A DNA stretch of 15,845 bases from an uncultured Clostridia bacterium. GTDB taxonomy: Bacteria > Bacillota > Clostridia > TANB77 > CAG-508. The first letter of the stretch is position 1. Each line of letters starts with the position of its first letter. The stretch spans positions 1 through 15,845 of the forward strand of contig CALXNI010000004.1 of the NCBI GenBank assembly GCA_944389715.1. Direction: 5' to 3'. Made by a program: the position numbers and the translations under genes. The notes below the pieces were generated by a model. It was not told the origin of the DNA, ran no database searches, and saw only the letters and a list, made by a program, of their open reading frames with translations. Below are positions 7,304 to 15,722 of this stretch, one piece after another.

Positions 7304-8173
7304 ATGAGATTTAAAACAAAAAAGAAAATAATAAAACTAAGATATTTAATAATTCAAATAATACAAATTGTTGTTGGAACAGCAATTGTAGCTATATCAA
7401 CTAGTTTGTTTTTACTTCCAAACCAGTTATCTGCCGGTGGCTTTTCTGGAATTGCTACAATTACATATTATTTATTTGGAATACCACTTGGAACAACAGT
7501 TTTAATTTTAAATATTCCATTATTTATTATTTCATTAATAAAAAACGGAAAACGCTTTTTTATTAATGCATTATCAGGTACCATTTTATTATCAGTATTT
7601 TTAAATGTTTTTGAATCATTAGAACCTCTAACAACAGATAGATTTTTAGGTTGTATATATGGCGGTATAATTGCTGGGATTGGTACAGCAATTATATTAA
7701 AAGCTAAAGCATCAACTGGAGGAACAGATCTTTTAACACAAATAATAAAAACATTTAAACCAAGTATAAGAATAAGTAATTTGTTAGTAATATTTGATAT
7801 AATAATAGTGGCATTAAATATCATTTTTTTTAGAGAGCTCGAAATCGGATTATATTCTGCAATAACAATATATATAATGGGAAAAATGTTAGATATATTT
7901 TTTGAAGGTATAGATTTTGCAAAGTTAATTTATATAATATCACCACAATATAAAGAAATAGCTAAACTAATTGGAGATAAAATAGGAAGAGGAAGTACTT
8001 CTCTTAATGGAAGAGGAATGTATAAAGAAGAACAAAAAGAAGTACTGTTATGTGTGGCTTCAAGAGGAGAAGTAAGAGAAATAATGAATATAGTAAATAT
8101 TATAGATAAAAATGCATTTGTAGTAATAACAAATGCAAGAGAAGTATTTGGAAAGGGATTTAAGGAGAGTTAA
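7304..8173 (+). CDS. YitT family membrane protein with C-terminal DUF2179
   Basis: The 289-residue protein has a basic N-terminus, then several hydrophobic spans (residues about 12-190) including LFLLPNQLSAGGFSGIA and KAKASTGGTDLLTQI, both characteristic of the YitT family. A soluble C-terminal DUF2179-type domain follows (about 205-285, with GRGSTSLNGRGMY and VVITNAREVFGKGF). The biochemical role of the family is not established; no substrate can be read from the sequence. ATG 7304 is preferred over ATG 7292 because GGAGG (7294-7298) precedes it, while 7292 lies inside the hairpin and has no site. The gene is intact and contains no in-frame CGG, although it has several NNC-GGN and NCG-GNN codon pairs, read normally. 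Confidence 0.87.
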   Translation: MRFKTKKKIIKLRYLIIQIIQIVVGTAIVAISTSLFLLPNQLSAGGFSGIATITYYLFGIPLGTTVLILNIPLFIISLIKNGKRFFINALSGTILLSVFLNVFESLEPLTTDRFLGCIYGGIIAGIGTAIILKAKASTGGTDLLTQIIKTFKPSIRISNLLVIFDIIIVALNIIFFRELEIGLYSAITIYIMGKMLDIFFEGIDFAKLIYIISPQYKEIAKLIGDKIGRGSTSLNGRGMYKEEQKEVLLCVASRGEVREIMNIVNIIDKNAFVVITNAREVFGKGFKES

Positions 8174-8176
8174 AGT

Positions 8177-8205
8177 TTGACTTTTATGTAAACATATGGT
8201 AAAAT
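8177..8205 (+). promoter_or_regulatory. Sigma-A-type promoter for the 47-residue protein
   Basis: TTGACT (8177-8182) and TAAAAT (8200-8205) are separated by exactly 17 bases, starting right after the YitT gene stop and ending 33 bases before the next start codon. Confidence 0.7.
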
Positions 8206-8238
8206 ATTAAATATATTTTAATTATGAGGAGAAGAACT

Positions 8239-8382
8239 ATGACAAATAAAGAATTTAGGGAGAGTTTAAAAGAAGATCATTATTTAGAAAGTACACCTTT
8301 TGGACTAGAAGAAATGTTGTTAAATAAAGAACTTAAAAAATTAGAAAAATTAAATGATAAAGGAGAAGAAAAAGAAAAATAA
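8239..8382 (+). CDS. Small acidic/lysine-rich hypothetical protein (47 residues)
   Basis: ATG 8239 follows GAGGAG (8226-8231) at 7-base spacing, downstream of a good promoter and upstream of a perfect terminator, so it looks like a real one-gene transcript. The protein begins MTNKEFRESLKEDHYLESTP, continues FGLEEMLLNKELKKLEKLN and ends in a Lys/Glu-rich tail. It has no Cys, signal peptide or membrane segment; the second half is likely a single charged helix. I do not recognise a family and assign no function. Confidence 0.7.
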   Translation: MTNKEFRESLKEDHYLESTPFGLEEMLLNKELKKLEKLNDKGEEKEK

Positions 8383-8400
8383 CAGACAATATTTGTATAT

Positions 8401-8432
8401 AAAAATCCAACTATTTGCAAAGTTGGATTTTT
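8401..8432 (+). terminator. Intrinsic terminator after the 47-residue protein
   Basis: AAAAATCCAACT (8401-8412) pairs perfectly with AGTTGGATTTTT (8421-8432) around an 8-base loop, with a T-run at the right end, 18 bases after the stop codon. The A-run on the left arm would let it work on the other strand too. Confidence 0.85.
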
Positions 8433-8469
8433 TATGTAGTATGACATCAAATAAAGTTCACTGTTGTTC

Positions 8470-8498
8470 TTGTGAGATTTAAATAAATATGATATAAT
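8470..8498 (+). promoter_or_regulatory. Candidate sigma-A promoter for mfd
   Basis: TTGTGA (8470-8475) and a perfect TATAAT (8493-8498) are separated by 17 bases, after the terminator at 8401-8432 and about 64 bases before the mfd start. Confidence 0.65.
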
Positions 8499-8561
8499 TG
8501 ATTCCGTTTTTAAATATATTTTAATAAAAAGGAATGTAATAAATAAGTGAAAGGATTTTTT

Positions 8562-11500
8562 ATGAATGAATTAGTAAAAATACTTCCAAATTTTAAAAAA
8601 TTTAATGATTATATAAATAATGTAAAATCTGAAAACAGCCCTATAATGCTATCAGGGCTTACAGATAGTGCCAAAGTTCATTTTGCATATTCAACTTTTT
8701 TTTACACAAATAAACCAATATGCATAATTACATATAATGAGTTACAGGCAAAAAAGATTATAAAAGATTTAGAATATTTTTGTAATAAAGTAGATTACTT
8801 TCCTAGAAGAGAGATTTTAGCATTTGATTATTTAGCAGAAAGTAAAGATATATCATATGATAGGATAAACTGCTTAAATAATATATATAATAATAAAGCA
8901 AAAGTTATAGTAACAACAATAGAAGCAGCTTCTCAAGAGATAGTATCAAAAGAAGCTTTATATAAAAATATTTTTGAATTAAAAGAAAATGAAACAATAA
9001 ATTTAGAAGATATAAAAAGAGAATTAAGTAAATTGGGATATGAAAGAAGAGATTTAGTAGAAACTACGGCTGAATATAGTGTAAGAGGTGGAATAATTGA
9101 TATTGCGACTTCTTCTAAAAAAGGAGTTAGAATTGAACTTTGGGGGGATGAAATAGATTCAATTAGAGAATTCGATATCGAAACACAAAGATCAACAGAA
9201 AAAATAAAAAAATTTAAAATTTTTCCAGCAACAGAATTTGTGTTAGAAGACAAGATAGAGGAGATTATAAATAGAATTGATAAAAAAGATGAAAAAACAC
9301 TTGAAGATATAGAATCGATTAAACAGGGAGATTATTTAAGTAAAATAGATAAATATTTTAATTGTTTTTATCAAAAGAGAGAAACTATTATAGATTATTT
9401 AAAAGAAAATTATATAATTTTTTTAGATGAAATAGGAAAGATAAAAGCAAGGTCTGAAAACATATTAAATGATAACAACAATGTAATAAAAGAATTAATT
9501 GAAAAGAAAAAAAATGTGCCAGAAGCTTTAAAAAATTTAAGGGACTATATTAAATTTTTAGATACAATTAAAAATATACAAACAATATATCTTGAAAAGC
9601 AAGATATAGGATTTGTAGATAAACAAAGTATGCATGCAAAAAGAAACGGATATAGCTTTAGCTATAGGGAGGTCAACTTTTTTCGTAGTTCAATGGATTT
9701 ATGTATTCAGGAAATACAACAAGCTAATAAAGATGGGAAAACAGTAGTAATATTAACTGGAAGCAAAAATAATGAAAAACAGTTAAAACAAATCTTAGAA
9801 GAAAGAATAGGATTAAATATAAATGATATTATTGTAGAAAGTGGCGAATTATCAACTGGTTTTGAATGCTTTGATTTTAACTTATTAGTAATATCTGCTA
9901 AAGAATTATTTAATGCTCCAAAAAGAAGAAAAAAAACAAGTTTAGAATTTAAACAGGGTGAAACAGTAATATTTTCAGATTTAAAAGCTGGAGATTATGT
10001 AGTACATAAAACAAATGGTATAGGTCAATTTATAGGAGTAAATACTATTAAAGCAGATGGTGTTACAAAAGACTATATAAAAATAAAATATAAAGATGAT
10101 GACATACTATATATTCCAACAAGCAATTTAGATAATATTAGAAAATATATTGGTGTAGGAGATAGAGCTCCTAAAATCAACAGACTTCGGTAGCAAAGAA
10201 TGGGCAAATACAAAACAAAAAGTAAAATCTAATTTAAGAGAAGTTGCACGTGACTTAATAGAGCTTTATGCTAAAAGAGAAAAAATAAAAGGTTTTGCAT
10301 TTTCTAAAGATAGTGAATGGCAAAAAGAATTTGAGGGTAGTTTTGAATTTCAGGAAACTGATGATCAGATGAGAGCTATTGAAGACGTAAAAAGAGACAT
10401 GGAAAAACCAAAGCCAATGGATAGACTTCTTTGTGGAGATGTAGGTTATCGGAAAAACTGAAGTTGCTATAAGAGGTGCTTTTAAAGCTTGTATGGATCA
10501 AAAACAAGTATGTTATTTGGTACCAACTACCATACTTGCAAATCAACAATACGAAGCATTTAAGAGTAGGATGAAGGAATATCCAATAAAAATAGAACTA
10601 TTAAATAGATTTAGAAGTAAGAAAGAGCAAGAAGAAATTGTAAAAAAACTTAAATTAGGTGAAATAGATATTATAATTGGTACACATAGGTTACTTAGTA
10701 AGGATGTAGAATTTAAAAACCTTGGATTTTTAATAATTGACGAAGAGCATAGATTTGGCGTAAAAGATAAAGAAAAAATAAAACAATTAAAAACAAATAT
10801 AGATGTTTTAAGTATGACAGCAACGCCAATACCAAGAACTTTGCACATGTCTATTGTCGGAATTAGAGATATGTCATGTCTATACGAGCCACCACAGAAT
10901 AGAAGACCAGTTCAAACATATGTGTTAGAATATGATAATGAAGTAATAAAAGAGGCAATAACAAAGGAATTAGAAAGAGGAGGGCAAGTATTTTATTTAT
11001 ATAATAGGACTGAAAGTATTGCGAGAAAAGCAAATGAAATATCTGAGCTTGTTCCTGAAGCAAAAGTAGGATTTGCACATGGAAAAATATCTGGAAAAGA
11101 GTTAGAAGATATAATGCTAGATTTTATAAATAAAGAAATTAATGTTTTAGTATGCACAACAATACTAGAATCTGGAATTGATATTCCAAATGCAAATACC
11201 ATTATTGTAGAGGATGCAGATAGATTAGGGTTGGCACAGCTTTACCAGATAAGAGGAAGAGTGGGAAGGTCAGATAAACAAGCATATGCATATATTACGT
11301 ATAAAAGAGACAAACTAATAAATGAAGTTGCAGAAAAGAGATTAAAAGCAATAAAGGAATTTACAGAATTTGGTTCTGGGTTTAAAATAGCAATGAGAGA
11401 TTTAGAAATAAGAGGAGCAGGAAGCTTAATAGGAGAGATGCAGCATGGACATATGGAGCAAGTTGGATACGATACTTACTGTAAGCTATTAGATGAAGTC

Positions 11501-11959
11501 GTAAAAGAAATGAAAGGGATAGATATAGAAGAAGACATAGATATTACTATTGACATCAATGTTTCAAGCTTTATACCAGACAGCTATATAGAAAATGGAA
11601 GTCAGAAAATAGAAGTATATCAAAATATAGCATTGTGTAAAAATGAAGAGGATTTGAAAAACATACAAGAAGATATTATAGATAAATTTGAAAAAATGCC
11701 TAAAGAAGTATATAATCTTTTAGAAAAAGAAAAAAAAAAAAATATGTGTAAAAATTTAGGAATAACAAAAATAACACAGAGACAAAATAATATTGTATTT
11801 AATTTTAATCCTGAGATTTTTACACTAGATATAGACAAATTAATAAAAGAATATAAAAACAGAGTAAAATTTTCACAAGCAAGAGAACCATATATAACAT
11901 ATAGGTTAGAAAACCCTGTAAATGTTTTAAATGAAATTTTGAATTTTTTAAAAAATTAA
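8562..11959 (+). CDS. mfd: Transcription-repair coupling factor Mfd, read with two +1 shifts
   Basis: Mfd is a DNA translocase that removes RNA polymerase stalled at lesions and recruits UvrA. ATG 8562 follows AAAGGA (8550-8555); GTG 8547 is less likely, its nearest site being 13 bases away. The zero frame holds the UvrB-like N-terminal module (YSVRGGIIDIATSS, ELWGDEIDSIREFD) and the polymerase-binding domain (LKAGDYVVHKTNGIGQFIGV). Extra Cs at 10188 and 10450 change frame. The third frame carries LVPTTILANQQYEAF, DEEH (726-729), TATPIPRTLHMS, the second helicase lobe (QIRGRVGRSD) and the C-terminal domain. Joined length is 1131 residues, in the normal range. The restored glycines are G543 (RLGSKEW) and G630, the last Gly of Walker A GDVGYGKTE (625-633). 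A run of 13 A at 11730-11742 stays in frame. Confidence 0.95.
10185..10191 (+). other. +1 frameshift / four-base codon site 7 (mfd, CTT CGGT)
   Basis: Seen: CTT then CGGT. Skipping C10188 joins INRLG to SKEWANTKQKVK, the conserved L-G-S-x-EW linker of Mfd. The zero frame meets TAG immediately, at 10191-10193. Confidence 0.9.
10447..10453 (+). other. +1 frameshift / four-base codon site 8 (mfd, TAT CGGA)
   Basis: Seen: TAT then CGGA. Skipping C10450 restores LLCGDVGYGKTEVAIRGAF, the Walker A motif of Mfd. The restored residue is G630, right before the catalytic Lys. Confidence 0.92.
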
Positions 11960-11961
11960 AT

Positions 11962-12235
11962 AAATTGTAATTTGTTGTTTAGAGATTAGAGATTAGAGGT
12001 TGGAGATTAGAAATTAATTCCAGACGTTGTAGGGGCGATTTTAATCGCCCGTAAAAACATGATAAATTAATTGCAAATTTTATAGGGGCGGGCCTTGTGT
12101 CCGCCAGAAACAAAATAATTGCAAATGTTGTAGGGGTCGCCGCCCACGGCGACCCGCATATCAATATTTAAGGGTCGCCCAGGGGTGCGCCCCCTACAGA
12201 TTTTAAAATTAATTTTATCACACAAATTACAATTT
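11962..12235. repeat. MITE-like composite element between mfd and clpC
   Basis: Terminal inverted repeats AAATTGTAATTTG (11962-11974) and CAAATTACAATTT (12223-12235) bound 274 bases, filling nearly all of the 309-base gap. In order it contains the AGAGATTAGAG tandem tract shared with 5182-5395, a GGGGCGATTTTAATCGCCC hairpin (about 12032-12050), a GGGGCGGGCCTTGTGTCCGCC unit (about 12085-12105) shared with 1-77, and a large GC-rich palindrome (about 12130-12197) shared with 5291-5358. Its right half reappears inverted at 15723-15845. No gene is seen here. Confidence 0.82.
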
Positions 12236-12268
12236 ATAAAAAAATAATTAATAAGGAGGAGATGTAAA

Positions 12269-14723
12269 ATGACATATAAATTTACAGTAAGGGCAGAAAA
12301 AGCTCTTGAGATCGCAAATGAAATAGCAATGGAATTAGGACATAATTATATAGGAACAGAGCATTTACTATACGGATTAGCAAAAGAAGGGACAGGAATT
12401 GCAAATAAAGTATTGGAAAATCAAAATGTAACTGAAAATGCAGTTTTAGAAAAGATAGAAGAATTAATAGGAACAGGAGAAACAAGAGGAGACCAGACTA
12501 TTGGATTTACACCTAGAACTAAAAGAGTAATTGAAAATGCATTTAGAGAAGCTAAAAGACTTGGATCTGATTATATAGGAACAGAGCATTTATTAATTGG
12601 TATTATGAGAGAGGCAGATAGTATTGCTGTAAGAATTATGCTTGATTTAAATGTTAATCCTCAGAAACTATATAATGAAATTATAAAAGTTATAAACGAA
12701 TATGATAATACAGATGAAAATAATAAAAGAAATACAAAATCTAGTAGTTACAATTCAACTCCAACTTTAAATCAATTTGGAAGTGATTTAAGTAAACTTG
12801 CAAGTGAAGGTAAATTAGATCCTGTTATTGGTAGAAAAAAAGAAATTGAAAGGATCATACAAATTTTATCAAGAAGAACAAAAAATAATCCATGTTTGAT
12901 AGGAGAACCAGGAGTACGGAAAAACTGCAGTTGTAGAGGGATTAGCCGAAAAAATAGTAGAAGGAAATGTTCCTGAAACATTAAAGAATAAAAGAGTGGT
13001 AACTCTTGATATTTCTGGCATGGTAGCAGGAGCAAAATATAGAGGTGACTTTGAAGAAAGGATAAAAAAAGCATTAAAAGAAGTAAAAAAAGCAGGTGAT
13101 GTAATTTTATTTATAGATGAAATCCATACAATAGTAGGAGCAGGTGCAGCAGAAGGGGCAATAGATGCAGCAAATATTTTAAAACCATTACTTGCAAGAG
13201 GAGAAGTTCAAATAATTGGTGCTACTACTTTGAATGAATATAGAAAATATATTGAAAAAGATAGTGCATTAGAGAGAAGATTTCAGCCTGTTACAGTCGA
13301 TGAACCTAGCATTGAAGATAGTATAGAAATATTAAAGGGATTAAGGGATAAGTATGAAGCACACCATAATGTTAAAATTTTGGACGAAGCAATAGAATCA
13401 GCAGTAAAATTATCTAGTAGATATATAACTGATAGGTTTTTACCTGATAAAGCAATAGACCTAATAGATGAGGCATCTTCTAAGGTAAGACTTAAAACAT
13501 ATACAGAACCAGATAAGTTGAAAAAACTAGAAGAAAAAATTAATAAAATAGAAAAAGAAAAAGAAGAAGCAATTTCAGTTCAAGATTTTGAAAAGGCTGC
13601 AGAGCTTAGAGATAAAGAACATAAAGAAAAAGAAAAATTAGAAAAAGAAAAAGATGCTTGGAAAGAAAAAAATATAAAAGATATAAGAAACATAACATCA
13701 GAAGATATTGCAGAAGTAATTGCAAATAGCACGGGAATACCAGTTCAAAGGATAAATCAAAATGAAAATGAAAAACTTAAAAATCTAGAAAAAATTCTTC
13801 ATGAAAGGGTAATAGGACAGGATGAAGCAGTATCTGCTGTTGCAAAAGCAATAAAGAGAGGAAGAGTAGGTCTAAAAGATCCAAATAGACCTATAGGTTC
13901 ATTTATGTTTTTGGGCCCAACTGGTGTAGGTAAAACTGAACTTTCTAAAGCACTTGCAGAAGCTCTTTTTGGAGACGAGAATGCAATTATAAGGATTGAT
14001 ATGTCTGAATATATGGAAAGTCATTCAACATCTAAAATGATAGGTTCACCTCCAGGATATGTTGGATTTGATGAAGGTGGAGGATTAACTGAAAAAGTTA
14101 GAAGAAAACCATATTCTGTAATATTGTTTGACGAGATAGAAAAAGCACATCCAGATGTATTGAATATGTTATTACAAATATTAGATGATGGACGACTTAC
14201 AGATTCACATGGAAGAACAGTAAATTTTAAAAATTGTGTAATTATTATGACGTCTAATATTGGTGCAAGATTAATTACTGATAAAAAACAGTTAGGATTT
14301 TCTGGAGAAAAAGATAAGGATCAAAGTGAAAGAGAATATGAAATTATAAAAAAAGAAGTTATGGCAGAATTAAGAAAATCATTTAGGCCAGAATTTATAA
14401 ATCGTATAGATGATATAATTGTGTTTCATAAATTAACAGACAAAGAACTTAATCAAATAGTTGATATTATGCTAGAACAAATAAAGAAAAGAATTGCAGA
14501 AAGGGATATAAAATTGGAAGTAGACAGCAAAGCTAAAGAACTAATAATAAAAAAAGGAACAGATGTAAATTATGGAGCAAGGCCACTTCGTCGTGCAATA
14601 CAAAATATGATAGAAGATAAACTTGCAGAAGAAATATTAGATGGAAACTTAAAATCCGGAGACACTGCAAAAATTACAGCCAAAGATGGAGATATACAAA
14701 TAAAGGTTAATGTGAAAAAATAG
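12269..14723 (+). CDS. clpC: ATP-dependent Clp protease ATP-binding subunit ClpC, read with one +1 shift
   Basis: ClpC is a hexameric AAA+ unfoldase that feeds proteins to ClpP. ATG 12269 follows AAGGAGGAGAT (12253-12262). The zero frame holds both Clp N-terminal repeats (each with an IGTEHLL helix) and the start of AAA module 1. An extra C at 12917 leads to the second frame with the rest of module 1, a UVR-type coiled segment (about 430-465, DFEKAAELRDKEHKEKEKLE), and module 2 with Walker A GPTGVGKT (549-556), Walker B VILFDEIEKAHPDV and the C-terminal small domain. Joined length is 817 residues, normal for ClpC. The restored residue is G217 of the first Walker A, GEPGVGKT (212-219). The second Walker A Gly is encoded normally (GGT). 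The usual ctsR-mcsA-mcsB neighbours are not upstream. Confidence 0.95.
12914..12920 (+). other. +1 frameshift / four-base codon site 9 (clpC, GTA CGGA)
   Basis: Seen: GTA then CGGA. Skipping C12917 restores GEPGVGKTAVVEGLAEKI, the Walker A motif of the first AAA module. The restored residue is G217, directly before the ATP-binding Lys. Confidence 0.92.
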
Positions 14724-14735
14724 AAAATATAGAGG

Positions 14736-14830
14736 GAGAGCTTTAGGTATATGGCCTAAAAGTATCTGGGACGGAGACAAAATTTCATAATGGTGAAATT
14801 TTGCACCTCACGTCCAGATGCTCTCTTTTT
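14736..14830 (+). terminator. Branched-hairpin terminator or structured element between clpC and the convergent exporter gene
   Basis: GAGAGC (14736-14741) pairs with GCTCTC (14820-14825) and encloses two stems. One is TTTAGG/CCTAAA (about 14742-14760). The other is ATCTGGGACG (14764-14773) with CGTCCAGAT (14811-14819) with one bulged G, topped by AAAATTTCA (14779-14787) with TGAAATTTT (14794-14802). A T5 run follows (14826-14830). It would form a three-way junction and end clpC transcription. Its sequence is nearly self-complementary, so it may serve both directions or be a small palindromic repeat. Confidence 0.65.
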
Positions 14831-15688
14831 AAATTGGCTCTACATGTATAATTGCATTAGCTACATTATCTAATCCTTTTATATCTTGTTCTAAGCTATC
14901 AGCCAAATTATGACTATCAAATGTAGACATATTACCATCTACAAAAATAGTTAAAATAATAATATATTTATATCCGAGAAGGAGTTGAATATAAATTTTC
15001 TATATGTTTAATTTCTTTATAATTATGTACTAAATCTAAGATTATATCTTTTGTATGCTCATCTATTGAAATATCCATAAGAACATTATAGCTTTCTATA
15101 AAAATTTTAATTCCAGTATAAAATATCCATATTGCAATAGCCATTCCAACTATACCATCAAGCCAATATATTCCTTTTGAGGCAAGAATAATGGATAACA
15201 AGGTAAATGTTGTTACAATGCAATCATTAAAATGATCTTTTGCATTTGCTTTTAATAAAATATTATTTATTTTTTTACTTAATCTATTTGTATAAATAAA
15301 TAGGCTTAATTTCGTAATAATTGTTACAATACAAACAATTATCAAATATATGGAATAATTAAGTTCATTTTTTAATACAAGAGAATTTATTGCATCTATT
15401 AATAGTTTTATCGATATAAGTATCATAGATATGCTTATCAAAAATGAGAATATATATTCAGACTTTCCGGTGACCAAAATTATGATCTTCATCTCCTGGT
15501 TTACTTGCAATTTTATTGCCTATAAAAGTCATAAGTGATGCAAAAATATCACTTGCACTATTTGCAGCGTCTGAAATCATTGCTTGGCTATTGCTAATAA
15601 AACCAACAGAAGCTTTAATTACAAGCAAAAATATATTTCCGATAATTCCAAGTATTCCAGCTATTTTAGTACTTTTATATCTGTCCAT
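14829..15688 (-). CDS. Cation diffusion facilitator (CDF) metal exporter, read with two +1 shifts
   Basis: CDF proteins are six-helix membrane antiporters that export divalent metals. The ATG at 15688 follows GGAGG (complement of 15696-15700). The zero frame gives the first two helices and DHNFGH; an extra C (15469 on this strand) leads to the frame with helices 3-6; another (14976) leads to the C-terminal cytoplasmic domain, ending VANAIVHVEPI and TAA at 14829-14831. Joined length is 285 residues, normal. Restored glycines are G74 in FGHGKSE, the family's conserved GHGK/R-E motif, and G238. The metal-site residues appear to be N43-xxx-D47 in helix 2 and D151-xxx-D155 in helix 5, a pattern associated with manganese-type members; metal choice is an inference. 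It converges on clpC across a shared terminator. Confidence 0.92.
14973..14979 (-). other. +1 frameshift / four-base codon site 11 (CDF exporter, TCT CGGA)
   Basis: Seen on the minus strand: TCT then CGGA. Skipping the C at 14976 joins NLYSTPSG to YKYIIILTIFVDGNMS, the CDF C-terminal domain. The zero frame stops two codons later. Confidence 0.87.
15466..15472 (-). other. +1 frameshift / four-base codon site 10 (CDF exporter, CAC CGGA)
   Basis: Seen on the minus strand: CAC then CGGA. Skipping the C at 15469 restores DEDHNFGHGKSEYIF, the conserved GHGK-E motif of CDF proteins. It shows that the pattern is strand-independent and follows gene direction. Confidence 0.9.
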
Positions 15689-15722
15689 CGAATTTCCTCC
15701 CAGAGTAATATTTTTAATAGAT

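Noticed and set aside
8547..8561. GTG 8547 as mfd start
   Set aside because: The nearest AGGA is 13 bases away, while ATG 8562 has AAAGGA at 6 bases.
1935..12920. Classic prfB-like or slippery-heptamer programmed frameshifting
   Set aside because: There is no constant stop codon, no constant slippery sequence and no obvious upstream SD-like signal. The only constant is CGG followed by A or T.
1935..15472. The extra C bases as sequencing or assembly errors
   Set aside because: Typical errors hit homopolymers, yet long A runs (13 A at 11730-11742) stay in frame. The errors would also have to choose only sites before glycine codons and follow gene direction on both strands. Raw reads would still be the decisive check.
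1761..15688. Six frame-broken genes as ordinary pseudogenes in a decaying genome
   Set aside because: All 11 breaks are the same change (extra C before GGA/GGT). No stop mutations, deletions or other shifts occur, the genes are otherwise highly conserved, and several are essential.
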